NCBI GenBank assembly: GCA_002633005.1
Contig: NMRA01000568.1
Location: 64,001 to 128,000, forward strand
Length of the DNA stretch: 64,000 nucleotides
Direction: 5' to 3'
From: Phoronis australis
Lineage: Eukaryota > Phoronida > Phoronidae
The notes beneath the pieces are model-generated. The model did not search any database, was not told the origin of the DNA, and saw only the letters and a list, made by a program, of their open reading frames with translations. The translations under genes were made by a program, and so were the position numbers. Below, piece by piece: positions 47,601 through 59,600 of this stretch. Numbering within the stretch: position 1 is the stretch's first letter; every line of letters begins with the position of its first letter.

Positions 47601-50600
47601 ATGACCCACAATATACTAGGATTACTGATAACCAATATATTCACAAACTCTATTTACAATAATCAAGAGAACACTATACAAGTTTTGCAATCATGCACTC
47701 CGAAGTCTCTACCGGAACTCTATAGAGAATCTTACACGAGCCTCCGGTTTATGACTTGGGCAAAACGTCTTGGAAATTTCGTCAAAATTAGTTGGCTTGC
47801 GTTTGGTTGTTGGTATAAGAGAGGTTTCACAAAGCGACGTGAACGCGTATTATCACGCGTATATAACTGCGCGTGCCGATTCACGTTACGGTAAGAATAA
47901 CTGAGATCAGGGTGTCCAGTTGTACATATCCGCTAGATTACAATCTACTTACAAATCACACTGTGAATGTAACTTCTCATTATCATAACATCTAACACAA
48001 ATCAGTCAATTCAATGTAGTCGATTTTTTTGTTATTTTTGTCATGAGATTTAACATGTTGTGTTCTACAGCTCGCCTTCCGTGCCTTTCATTCTTTCTTC
48101 TCTATCTCAAGCCTCACTTCCCATTCTTTCTTCTCCATTTCAAACTTTTCCCGTTCCAGTGTTATCTCTTGCTCTCGTATTTTCAGCTCTGCATCATGTT
48201 TGTCTTTGAGAAAGTTGGTGGACAATCATTACACGTATGTTTTACAGAATCTTAAATGAAACATGTTTTGTTTAATTGTATTGTATTTTACTGTATTCCA
48301 TTCTGTTACAGGTATGCAAGATGGGAATACATGCAGAATGGGAAAAAATCGTTTCTACAATCCTGTGAAAAAATGGTCAACTCTTGAAATGCGTAATTTA
48401 TTTGCAGTTTAAAATAAGTATATGCATGTAAATTAAGTATGTAAAAAATTAGCAATGAATACAAAATCATATCTGTTAAAAATCTATTCTAGTTCTATGA
48501 TATCCAGCGAACCCCGGCAGAATAAGGATTTTGGAAAAAAGGCCTTCATTCAGGTAGACTTTAAGAGCATTTATAAACAAAATAATCGTGTTCATTTCAT
48601 ACTGAAGCAAAGAAGAAATATTGAGAACCATATCAAAATAAATATCGTTTCGATGTCTTGCCAAATAAGAATTAAAAAGAGGACACATGTTTCGTGTTTA
48701 AAGCGACGAGAATCTCCCTGTGTTTGCGTAAAGTACGCTTAACACTAACGGGATTGCGTCACAGCCAACAATGGCATGTATGACGCGGAATTTTATATGC
48801 GTGATAATTCACGTTCACGTCGCTTTGCGAAACCTCTCTATTCACAGGCGCTTGGGTTTATCTGTTCCTCGATCGCACATGACGTCACTCAATAATATAT
48901 ATAAGAAAACATAAAGGTTGGACACTCGAAATCTGTTTGCTCAGAATTTTCTACTCAAATGTGCATGGAACTCCACGAAACTAGCATCGACCAACTCTTA
49001 GAATACTTTCTTTCATTCGATCTCTTCAAATTGCCTTCGAGTGGTGATTTGGCGACAAAAATGCCAAAAGAATGCCAAAATCACAAATTCAAGGAAGTGA
49101 TTCCGTGATGTCATGGCAGACGGTCTTCGCACATCCGGGTTTTTGACGGACGCTCCCGAGCTAAATCCGTAAGTCTAATTTCGCGTGGCTTTCATCGTCA
49201 ATCCCTCGACTACTTGATCATGAGAAGCAGAGAGCACTTTATTGCCAAATAAATGTAATTACTCACATATTTGTGTCAAATATAAATTATCCTGATAGTG
49301 TATTGATATGCGAAGTTTTTTGTGTACTGTGATTTTTTATGAAGGTTTTACTTTTGGCCAAACCATTGAGTTAACTCGTCGGCCACGCGCATTGTTATAC
49401 TTGCACGGACTGCGTTTCCTGGCCGAGTGTGTGTTGTGCTTCAATCAAAAAAGTGCGTGGTGTCAAGATGAGAAACAAGATACGCCAGTTTATGTAATAA
49501 AATTCTAAGTTAAGGGCTAAAATGAGCCGTCAGTGGAATAAAGTTACAAATAATCAGTAAAATACTAACTTTAACATTCTCAATTAGTTGAGTTTTGGAT
49601 TAGAATTATTGAATTTGAAATATAGGTTGCTTGCTCAAACTCGAAGTTTCACCTACGACAGGCGTACAAGTTGAAGCACAACTGAAATCCGCCATGTTTA
49701 CTATTTCAGGTCCTTGAATTCAGAGTTTTGAGATTGTTTTGGAAATTCCATCGCCAATTCACCATTCACGAAGACACCCTGGAAGGCCCCTTGTTGTAAT
49801 ATTGCAACACCACTTTTGATAATCTATAGTTAACCCCCCAATTATTCTGTGCTCATATTATTGATTGTGTACCCTCCAAGGCCCATTGTTGCAGTAATGC
49901 TACAGTATGAGGGACCTCTCTTGACAAATGAACAAACTATTTGAATTAGAAATTCAAGATGTCTGCCGCCATGTTGCAAGCTGTCATATGGACAAAAGGC
50001 AAAGTCATTCACTACACAGTCCAGGTAAATTTAATTTTTCAATGTAATGTATTCGAACCATTAAAGACTATATTATTTGATGGTATGAACTTTATGTTGA
50101 ATAATGTTTTGTTTTCTAAGTGCCTTAGTCATGAAAAGCCATGTTGCATAATTGCAACACCGGGCTCTGTCATCACCATGACAACAGACTTGTGTTTAGT
50201 CTTCTGTCTGACACTATGCTGGGTTCATGCCCAGTTAAATGCCTTGAATTTTGGTGTAGTAAATTAAGTGCAAGTTTAATCATTTCCTCTGACGTACAAC
50301 TTTCCCAGCAAAACAATTCCTGTTATATAACTATTCCAGGACATCCTTGTGTTTTTGTTTACTATGTCAGAACCAATGTCCACTCATAGTGAAAGTGTAT
50401 ACAGCAAGCAGCTGTCCAGACTTCATTCATGTTTATGATGTAGATGAGATCACCGGATATTTCAACATTGTTTTTGTTTTGCAGTCACAACCCACACAAA
50501 TTTCTATTCACTATATATATTGTAGCTAGAGTTAATAAACTTTGTGTGTCAGAAGAAACTCAACGACTGTGTTAGTTTTTATGCTGCTTTCCATCGACTT

Positions 50601-53600
50601 GTATGTAAGTTTGACTTAGCAGATTTTAATTTTTGTGTAGACTTTTTGTTTTTTTTTTCTGTTGCCGAGTCACGTACCTTGTCTCTGTGATATCACATTC
50701 AATCAGCGTCTTTACGAGCAAATATAATTGTTTATTACTCGCTACTCCTGAAGATTTTTCTTTTGAAATGCACGTAATGCAACGCTAATCGATTTCCTGG
50801 TTTATTTTCAGATTCAAAATGACAAGGAAAAACCTCGAGTTGGGAGATGTGCTACATTTGTTAGATGGAGATGAGAGTGAATTGGAGGGCTTAGTTAGTG
50901 ATGATGATGATGATGATGATGATGAAGATGACTTCATTCCCCAGCAACTTGGTGGCGATGATGAAACTTCTGATAGTGACGATGAACCACTAGCCCATTT
51001 TATTAACCAGCCTGCTCCCAGCACTAGTGAACAACCAACTAAAAAGCAGCTTTTCAAGTGGCGGAACAAGACGTTCGAACCTGGTGATGTTACATTCTCA
51101 GGTTCAAGTCATGATGCACCCCTTGATGGAGAGGTTCTATCGCCGTATAGATACTTCCAACAGTTCATAACTGTTGAAATGATTGATGCTTTGACAGAAA
51201 GTAGCAACATTTACACCATGCAGAAAAAGGGTGTTCCTAGTAATATATCTACAAAAGAGATGGAACAGGCTATAGGGATGTACTTACGCATGGGAATTGT
51301 TAAAATGCCAGGCAATCGAACTTATTGGGAGACAGAAACCAGATATCCACCCGTTGCTGATGTAATGTCACGGAACAAGTTCCAGGACATTCTTTCGTCA
51401 ATCCATTTTGCAAATAACCTGTTAGTAACTGATGAAGAAAAGAAAAACAAGTTGTGGAAGGTGAAACCGTGGTTGGACAGGTTTCGCGAAAACTGCCTCA
51501 AACTTACTCCTGACGAGCACAATTCAATAGATGAGATGATGGTGAAATTTAATGGGAAGTTTAGTGGTATAAAACAATATGTCCGTGGCAAACCACATCC
51601 TTGGGGCTTCAAAATCTGGGCTAGAACATCAGTCAGTGGACTTCTGTATGATTTTGAAGTTTACCAAGGCAGTCAGCGCACGTTTAAATCTGAGCTGGGC
51701 CTGTGTGCGGATGTTGTTTTGAATTTGTCAGCAACTTTGCCATCTCACAAGAACTACAAAATAATTGCGGACAACTTCTTTTCTGGTATCGAGCTGGTTA
51801 ACAAGCTACATGAACGTGGAATACAGTACCTGGGTACTATACGAACCAATCGTATCCAAGGGTGCAGCCTCAAAAGTGAAAAGGAAATGAAAAAACAAGG
51901 AAGAGGTTCCTATGAAGAAAAAGTCGAGGTCAACGAAAACATCTGCGTTGTGCACTGGTATGACAACAAGCCAGTAACTGTCATTTCATCTTTTGTTGGT
52001 GCTAATCCTACTGATATTGTCAGAAGATGGGACAAGAGCTCTAAGTCACATGTCCAAATCCCAAGGCCATTTTGTGTCAGTCAGTACAATAAATTTATGG
52101 GTGGTGTCGACCTGTTGGATGCTCTGTCAGCAAAGTACAAGTACGGCATCACGTCCAGAAGGTGGTACCTGTACCTATTTTGGCACACTATATCCGTTGC
52201 TGTCGTAAATGCTTGGCTATTGTACCAAAAGGAATTTCGTGCTCTTCAAAAGCCCGAAGGGGACCTCATGAAGCTGAGAATGTTCCAGGCCCAGATTGCA
52301 ACTTCACTGATCATGTGCAAAGCTCCCAAGCGAGGCCGGCCATCGTTGGATGAGGTTAAATTGCCAAAACCTGCACTACCAAAGAAGGCAAGAAAGGCAG
52401 CACTTCCACGTGAGGTTAGATGCGATGGTGTTGGTCACTGGCCCATAAAAGTTGCGAAAAGAGGTCGTTGCAAGTACTGTGCTGACGGCTTTACTGGAAT
52501 CGCATGCGAGAAATGTGAACTTCATCTGTGCTTTACTTCACAAAAAAACTGTTTCCGTCTCTATCATATTTAGTTACCACAACTAAACTGTATGTTTAGA
52601 TGCAGCAATGTGAATTACTGGCCCGTAGGGGCAACCGAGGACTGAGGTCTTGGAACACGTGTTGACTGCATTACAGAAATGAGACAAGGGTGAAATTTCA
52701 TATGCACCAAACAAAATGTTTACTAATACACCAAACTTAGTTTTTGCTGATAATTAGGGTAATTGTCATAAATAAAGTGTTCCATCTGATGTTGTTTTGT
52801 AGTGATTTTCACAAACAAATGTCTAGCTAAATATAGGACATTTGCTACCATCAGCTCCCACTGTTGCAAAATTGCAACATTGTATAAAACGAGGTCATTG
52901 AGTGCAAAATTTCTTTTAACGCTTTTCTCATCATCTAGTGATCTATCTTCAAGTATTATTGAACTCAAAAAAATTTTTAAGAAAATTTTTGAATATCTGG
53001 GCCTTCTGGGGTAAGGAAAGATAAGGCTTCGAAGCTTTATGCAACACCAGACTGAGGGAGGTGCACGCAGATTTTATTTGGATTTTGGACGGTTGAAGTT
53101 GGGAGCCTCGGCTTGGCAAAGTTTAAGTGTCCAACCTTTATGTTTTCTTATATATATTATTGAGTGACGTCATTTGCGACCGAGGAACAGATAAACCCAA
53201 GCGCCTCTGTCTCTATTAGTGTTTTGCAGACGATAAAATGTAAGTCGTATGGGTTTTCACTTTGCACTACTTTGTGATTTGCCCATGTATTATCAAAAAT
53301 TACGTAGTCCGTGTTTTTAACCAGTCGTGTCGTAACAAACTCAAATTCTTGTGAGAAAAGAGTGTACTAGCCTGATTTCACAGTCACTGGCCTGTGCTAT
53401 ACGAACCTGGCCACTTTGAATTCCCGAAATTTTGTAGTAGTGTTCTTTAAACTCGTCCAACCAGACTTCGACAACTCTCAGTTTATTCTTTGCAAGGAAT
53501 GTAGAACCATCGCCCCTGCTTAAATATGGTGGGTGACTTCTAAATATATGGCCAACGTTAGAACACGGCACCTTGACTAGGCTTCCGCCGCACATCCAAA

Positions 53601-56600
53601 CCTATAGTGGAAAGTCTAAAATCTCTTTCTGGTTGCATGTACATGTAACTCTCAATCATTCGCGGTATGTGATATGACTTTGTTCGAGAGATGATTTGTT
53701 TGAACAAACTTCAGTTCCACGCTTGCCATGTTGCGTTGGTCAGGTTGGTGGGAACTAACTGAGTACCGCTGTGGTTGTTATTCAATTTATAACGGTAGTT
53801 CCTTCGGTAACGGCATCATTTGTCGTTGTCCATATGAGAAAAGTTGGAAGAAGCGGTCAGTTTTGTTAGCAGACGACCGTCACTTAACATTATCATTTTC
53901 AAAGGCTAAAGAGACCATGGTGTGGTGAACGGCAGCTAAGAAACTTCAATCCTTTCAAAGTTGCACTTCGCACTGTTTATTTGGATAAAAAACAAAAGTC
54001 GAAATAAAGCCTTTTACGCTCATCAAATGGATCTCACGGTATTCCTTATCGTGATGAATGCGCCATTTTCATTTCTGAGGTTGACCAATTCCAGTAATAT
54101 CTGAAGCGTTTTCTTGAAGCGTTGGTGGGTTCAGACGTTCTTGTTGCTAACGGAAATACAATTCTACCACGGTAAGGAATAATATGAGACCGGTTAAGGA
54201 GAGTAGGAGGCCTAACTCAATTTGCGTATTTAGTCAACTGAACAGGGTGATATGTAAGTGCTCAATTTGACACGCTATTTCTTCCCTTCTCAATATTTGA
54301 ACATGAAAATACTAAATATGACAGATTAACTTGAACAAAATGGCCACACAATTCTTTTCCATCATGTCGAAAGAAATTGAGTTGACATGAATCGGACACA
54401 TTTTGTATCGTTTCGTGGCCAGATCTCCCAGTTTGATGATTTTTTGGCAATCTCACTTGCGTATATATTATAATCAGTTTGCGGATGGAAATACTTTTTA
54501 TAGTTTGGAAAAGTTTGAGATATATCGGTCGGTTGGGTAAGATGGTTTGCAGTTAGGATTTAAGATAATGAGCAAGTCGGAAAAGAAGCGTTTCTTTAAG
54601 CAATTACCCTCAGTGAGAGCTCCACGTTCTCAGCACCCCAAGTGTCCATTCCTTCATCATATGCACCGATATGGAAGAAAAATTCACGATTGATAGAAAA
54701 AAGCCCACCGGCCATGGCTGGAGATCTGAAAACACAAGAGAGGCAATTTCTGAGATGTTTACATTTATTTTCCACCGTGGATAGTGGTCATGGCTTGTAG
54801 GACGTTCATGTGTCCAAGTTACTTTCAAGAAACAAAACGAACGTTTTCTTAGCCTACAAAAATAAAATGAATCTAGATTTAACGAATATTTAATGTAAAT
54901 GTGACATGCGCGAATTGTCTCATTTCATGCAATAAGAGAGGCAGACGAGAATAGGTGTCCTATGTAGTTTTACTCATGCGCGCTCTCATTACTTCACCGG
55001 TCCTATGTATCCATCTTTTTGTCGTCTCTTTTGTTCTTTAATAGACACTGCAATCCAGTTAAAGTCCAGGAACCAATCAAATCCACCCACAAGGATATTT
55101 TTAACGTGGCTATACTCCAGGTTTAATGTGTTGCCGTTGATACTGCCAATGACTGGTGTGACGCATCTAGTTGGATCACGCCGAATCTCGTCCAGGAGAG
55201 GTTCTAACCAACCTATACACAATTGGTGAGAAAGAAATTGAGGACAGTTAAGAAACAGGACTACTCAAAATCTATTCAGGATGAGGACACCAGTTTCTGC
55301 CAACCACATGAACAAGAGACACTTTTTGTTCTTCGTTGTTGCCTTTTTATTTCTACCAGTCAAAATGGCTATCCGACGCAGACGATCAGAAGTGGTCTTT
55401 TGTGACGTAACCACTGTACACAATATTTACACATACGATGCAACAAGTAGAAAGATCGTAGAACACAATTTAGCCTAACTTTGGAAAAAACGTTACCGGT
55501 GGAAAGTTACAATATCTAGCGAGGTACAAATTAATGCGTGTGCACTGTGCATTGAACATATTCAAGTACAGTCCGTTCGCAATATTTGCTGACCATTGCA
55601 TATTTTCAACAGTTATACCTGACCAGGCATGCGTTCCGTAGAATGTCGTGAAAACGCAAGAACACTCTAAACTTTGCGAGATGTCGACATTTGTCGTAAG
55701 CAAATCACGTGATCGCAGTAGCTTCCTTGGCGTCTTCGGAACAGTAACCAGGGTAGAGTTTCTCGAAGTCCTGTGTGTTCGCGAGTTTCTCGCCTCTACA
55801 GAACGCACGCCTGGTATCGTCATGAACTCGTCGCAAATTCAGACATGACTCCCTTTGACACCAGGAGCCCGCTGAGTGTCTCGCTATGGTTATGTAGGCT
55901 CACTGGCTTAGCCAGATATCCACAAAACCGCAGATTTTAACTCGGTAAAAATATGTTTTTCTGACAATAGAAAGCCTGTAGCATTTGAGTTTTGAGCTTT
56001 TACCGGTGTGCCATTAACTGGATCGCATGACCATGCATTTTAGTGAAACTTGGCAAAAAGGAAAGTTACGTCAATCGGAAAACAACGGCGCCAATAACAT
56101 AACCAAAGTACACTGATATAAACGTTCAAGATGAGATTTCAAAAATGCTGTTAGTTTTCTAAATTGTCAGCTCGTTTCGATTCTGCAACATTTCAGACTT
56201 TGTATAAAAAACACTCATACATGTATGTCCTATTTTCATAGCCCCTCAAGAAAAAGTGTAATATTTCAAAATTAATTGATAACTGGGTTTTGGAGAACAG
56301 TACGTAAAATATAATATCTGAAAGTCTCCTATGACTCCGATACGATGTTCAACCAACACAATCTTGGAACAGTTAAAGGGGCATTTCTTCCCTGTTTACC
56401 TATCAATGTTGAAGTCTTGATCGATTATCTCTTTGGGGTTTGAAAATATTACCAGGCTCATTCGATCTTTAATTATTGCCGAATGAGTCATTTTCATGGT
56501 TGGCCATCTACAATATAATATGAATTATTTTTTTTTTGAGTAGCTGGTGGTTTCGACGTTCTTGATGGTATCGGAAATAAAATCCTGTCACAGTAAGGAA

Positions 56601-59600
56601 TGTTATGAAACCTATTTGATTAGAGTAAAAATAACGTAATTCCATTTTCTTTTTCCATCATCTAAATAGCTAGGGCGAAATGCAGCTTTAAATGAAATTA
56701 ATTTGCATACAACATGAGGTCAAGGGGTTTGGATGTTCAAGTGGCGGGTGGCTTCTATTGTACTATTGAGGAATGCGAGTTTCTGAGAAGGTCACTTGAA
56801 CAAGACAACAGAAAACTCTTCTTTTAAAATCAAGATCTTCTACGTAACAACAGTGAGAGTAGGCTATTTTGGTTGACAAATCCGCCAGACGGCAGCCACT
56901 ACGTGTGGAGAATGCTGTCGTCTGACTCACTAAGCCTACCTGGCGTGCATTCACAGTGCGAGTCCAAGAATGTCAGCACAGTTCCCGTGGCTGCTCTCGC
57001 TCCTAATACTCGAGCCCTTATCAAACCCTCCCTCCGTTGAGTGCGAATTATTTTTACAATTCCAAGTTTGCTCATGTACTCGTCCAGTGGTGCACCAAGA
57101 TGACCTGTTGATCGAAAGGAAAAATACCAGGTAATATCGATGACGTTGCTCGCACGAGTTGATGTTAGGCCCGTAAGAAGGCAAAAATCATTGGGGGCAC
57201 AGTTCAATTCGACATCCCCTAATTAACCTACCCTCCCCTTTCTATAGCCGCCACCTCCACCCCCAACCCCTCTCCTCCCCGTTCTCCCAAACTTTTACAG
57301 CAAATGGGTGAAGGGTCCGCGCAATGACGGTAGCTGGGAGCTGCCTCAAGTAACTGTAGCTGAGATATAACAGTATGAAAGTACGAAATTCGATGAGCTA
57401 TGCTGCTCGATGATCAGCTCACTGAGCTATGATTCACTTGAAACAGGCGGCTTAGATCGTACCTATCTGTCTGCACTGGCTCTAAGGTCGTTTTATTTTG
57501 ATCAAGTCTCGGGAAAAGTTCATTTATTATTGTCTTTGTTTGAAGAAATTCTTTGACGAGGTGAGGTCCCGAGGTCCATGGTAGAGTGCCTTTGGGGCTA
57601 TGTCAAACTGAAATCCGTTGTTGAAACACGGCCGGTAGTGTGTCCCAAAATGTGTACATTTCAACGCTTGGAGTTCAGATTCAATTCACGTGGATCACTG
57701 AGTTTCTGTGCGGGTCTACTGCACGGTTTGACCATATTTTTAACGTCCATGCGTCAGTCACGAGGTGCTCCGTCTGTGTAGTATGCACGGGAATGCCAAG
57801 CAAAAAATTCAGTTTTGAAGAACAAAAAATCATTGCGCAATACAGCTGGAAACTAAAAACATTAAGGAAGTGCAAAGACAACCTTTCCAAGTTAATGAGC
57901 CATGAGCTTAATATGGTTTATTTAATGATTGAAAGTTCTTTTTCGATCTACGGTTTGTAGCCTCGAAAGTCTTTTCGACATGTGCAAATTCCTTACAAAC
58001 AACTTCTTGTAGCCATCTTTATATGAAATGCTATTCTTGTGATACTATGGGAAAAGGTAACATTATTTTATAAATAATCATTGGAAGCAGTCCTTTCTGT
58101 GTAATTCACAAACAGCGGTCTTCGCGGTCTTCAAAATTCCACCTTTCCGATGGCGGTCAAAGCTATTGATATTTTCAAATTTGTTTGGTTGTTTTGTTCG
58201 TCTTGATACTGATGTGCTATGCACGAATGTTTTGCGGTTTTTTTCAATGAATTTGGAGTCTCAATTTCCCCTCGTGAATACTTGGCAATGTCAGACTTAT
58301 ATCTATGGAGTGACAAAAGGATAATTCCCCAGAACCGTCCCGCCGAGAGAGGATCCCGTCTGAAAGGCTGAACACCATTAAGCTTGGAAAAGCGTGTGAC
58401 GCTGCAAGGGTGATATTTCTCAACATGAAACCGGTTGTACGATTTCAAAAAAGCTGGATAATAAAGGTAATTGATTCCACCATTCGGCCATCTCTCTGTG
58501 AGCTGCCCCTTTAAGAATTTGTCAATAAAAACACGAAGTGCTGACAATTTGAATGTCACTAACTTCCCCTTCAAGGGATACTAGACCCTTAAATATGAAA
58601 AGATCTATATTTTCAAAAAGGAGGAAATGCGCAGCTGTTGATATTATCAGTCAAGTCATCATTCCTTCTCAAGTAATGTACAGTTTTGAAAAAACGAAAA
58701 ATAGAGTGACGGTTGTCTCCGTTATCAATTGCCAAAGAGGGGTCTTGGAAAAATGCAGTTTGGCAGCAGAATTGTCTCATTGTTTATTGTGAATACACTC
58801 AGCAGAAGCTTTGTATTACAAATGTTTCGAAATACATGTGTGAACGATTAATTCAGTGTGCGTTTTCAACTTCGTTTAGACAACCTTTGGTGCTGCAAAT
58901 CAGGGAAACCCTAACAACAATGTCCTGGGCAGGGCCCTCAAAGGTGTCAAATGTTCTCTTGAATTATTTCTCATCTGCGTGTTCCGCAGTCTTTCTTTTG
59001 TCGACTGTTCCCATCCCCTTGCCTATGTTGGTTGCCATGGTACCCTGACGCCTACATGACTAATCAAACCTATATGCCATTGCCTTTTATCAACGTAGTC
59101 TCAAAACACGTATTTTGAAACACCGCGATGGCGTGTACCTTTTGACAGGCACTATTTTTTTCGCTAACAAAACATGTTGAGTTATAATAAAAACAGTTTC
59201 ATTATGCATATCAAGTCATATCAAGTCATATCAGCTTTGAAATGAGCTGTAGTATAATACAAAATATGACAATGAGCGATATTTATGTAGCAAGTTAGGT
59301 TTTGACCACTGTAAAATGGATGCATTTGAATTAAAAAACACGGTAATTTCTATGGTGCTTTCGAAAAAACAATTGACAATGCGTACGCGAACACCTTTCA
59401 TTTCAAACAATAACCAAAAAAGTGTCTGCTTCAGAAACATGAATGGTAGCAACAACAACGCCTGCAAAAATAGTTAAAATCTGCCTTTGGATCCGATTTA
59501 CTTTCTAGAAAAAATCCTCAAATTCATCACCTCGAAGACGTAAGAACAACCTATTTTCAAGAAATGGTATTTAAAAATTCCGCAGTATTACAAGTGTTTG

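Larger units (their letters stand above)
48843..53209 (-). mobile_element. TIR transposon copy 2 with 8-bp target duplication, host of the piggyBac insertion
   Basis: Begins CACAGGCGCTTGGG and ends with its inverse (one mismatch), flanked by the direct repeat TCTCTATT (48835-48842 and 53210-53217). Terminal inverted repeats extend roughly 70 bp. It is the inverted counterpart of the copy at 19992-21916, minus part of that copy's interior and plus the piggyBac. An 8-bp duplication fits hAT or P superfamily; I see no transposase of its own, so it looks non-autonomous. Confidence 0.85.
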
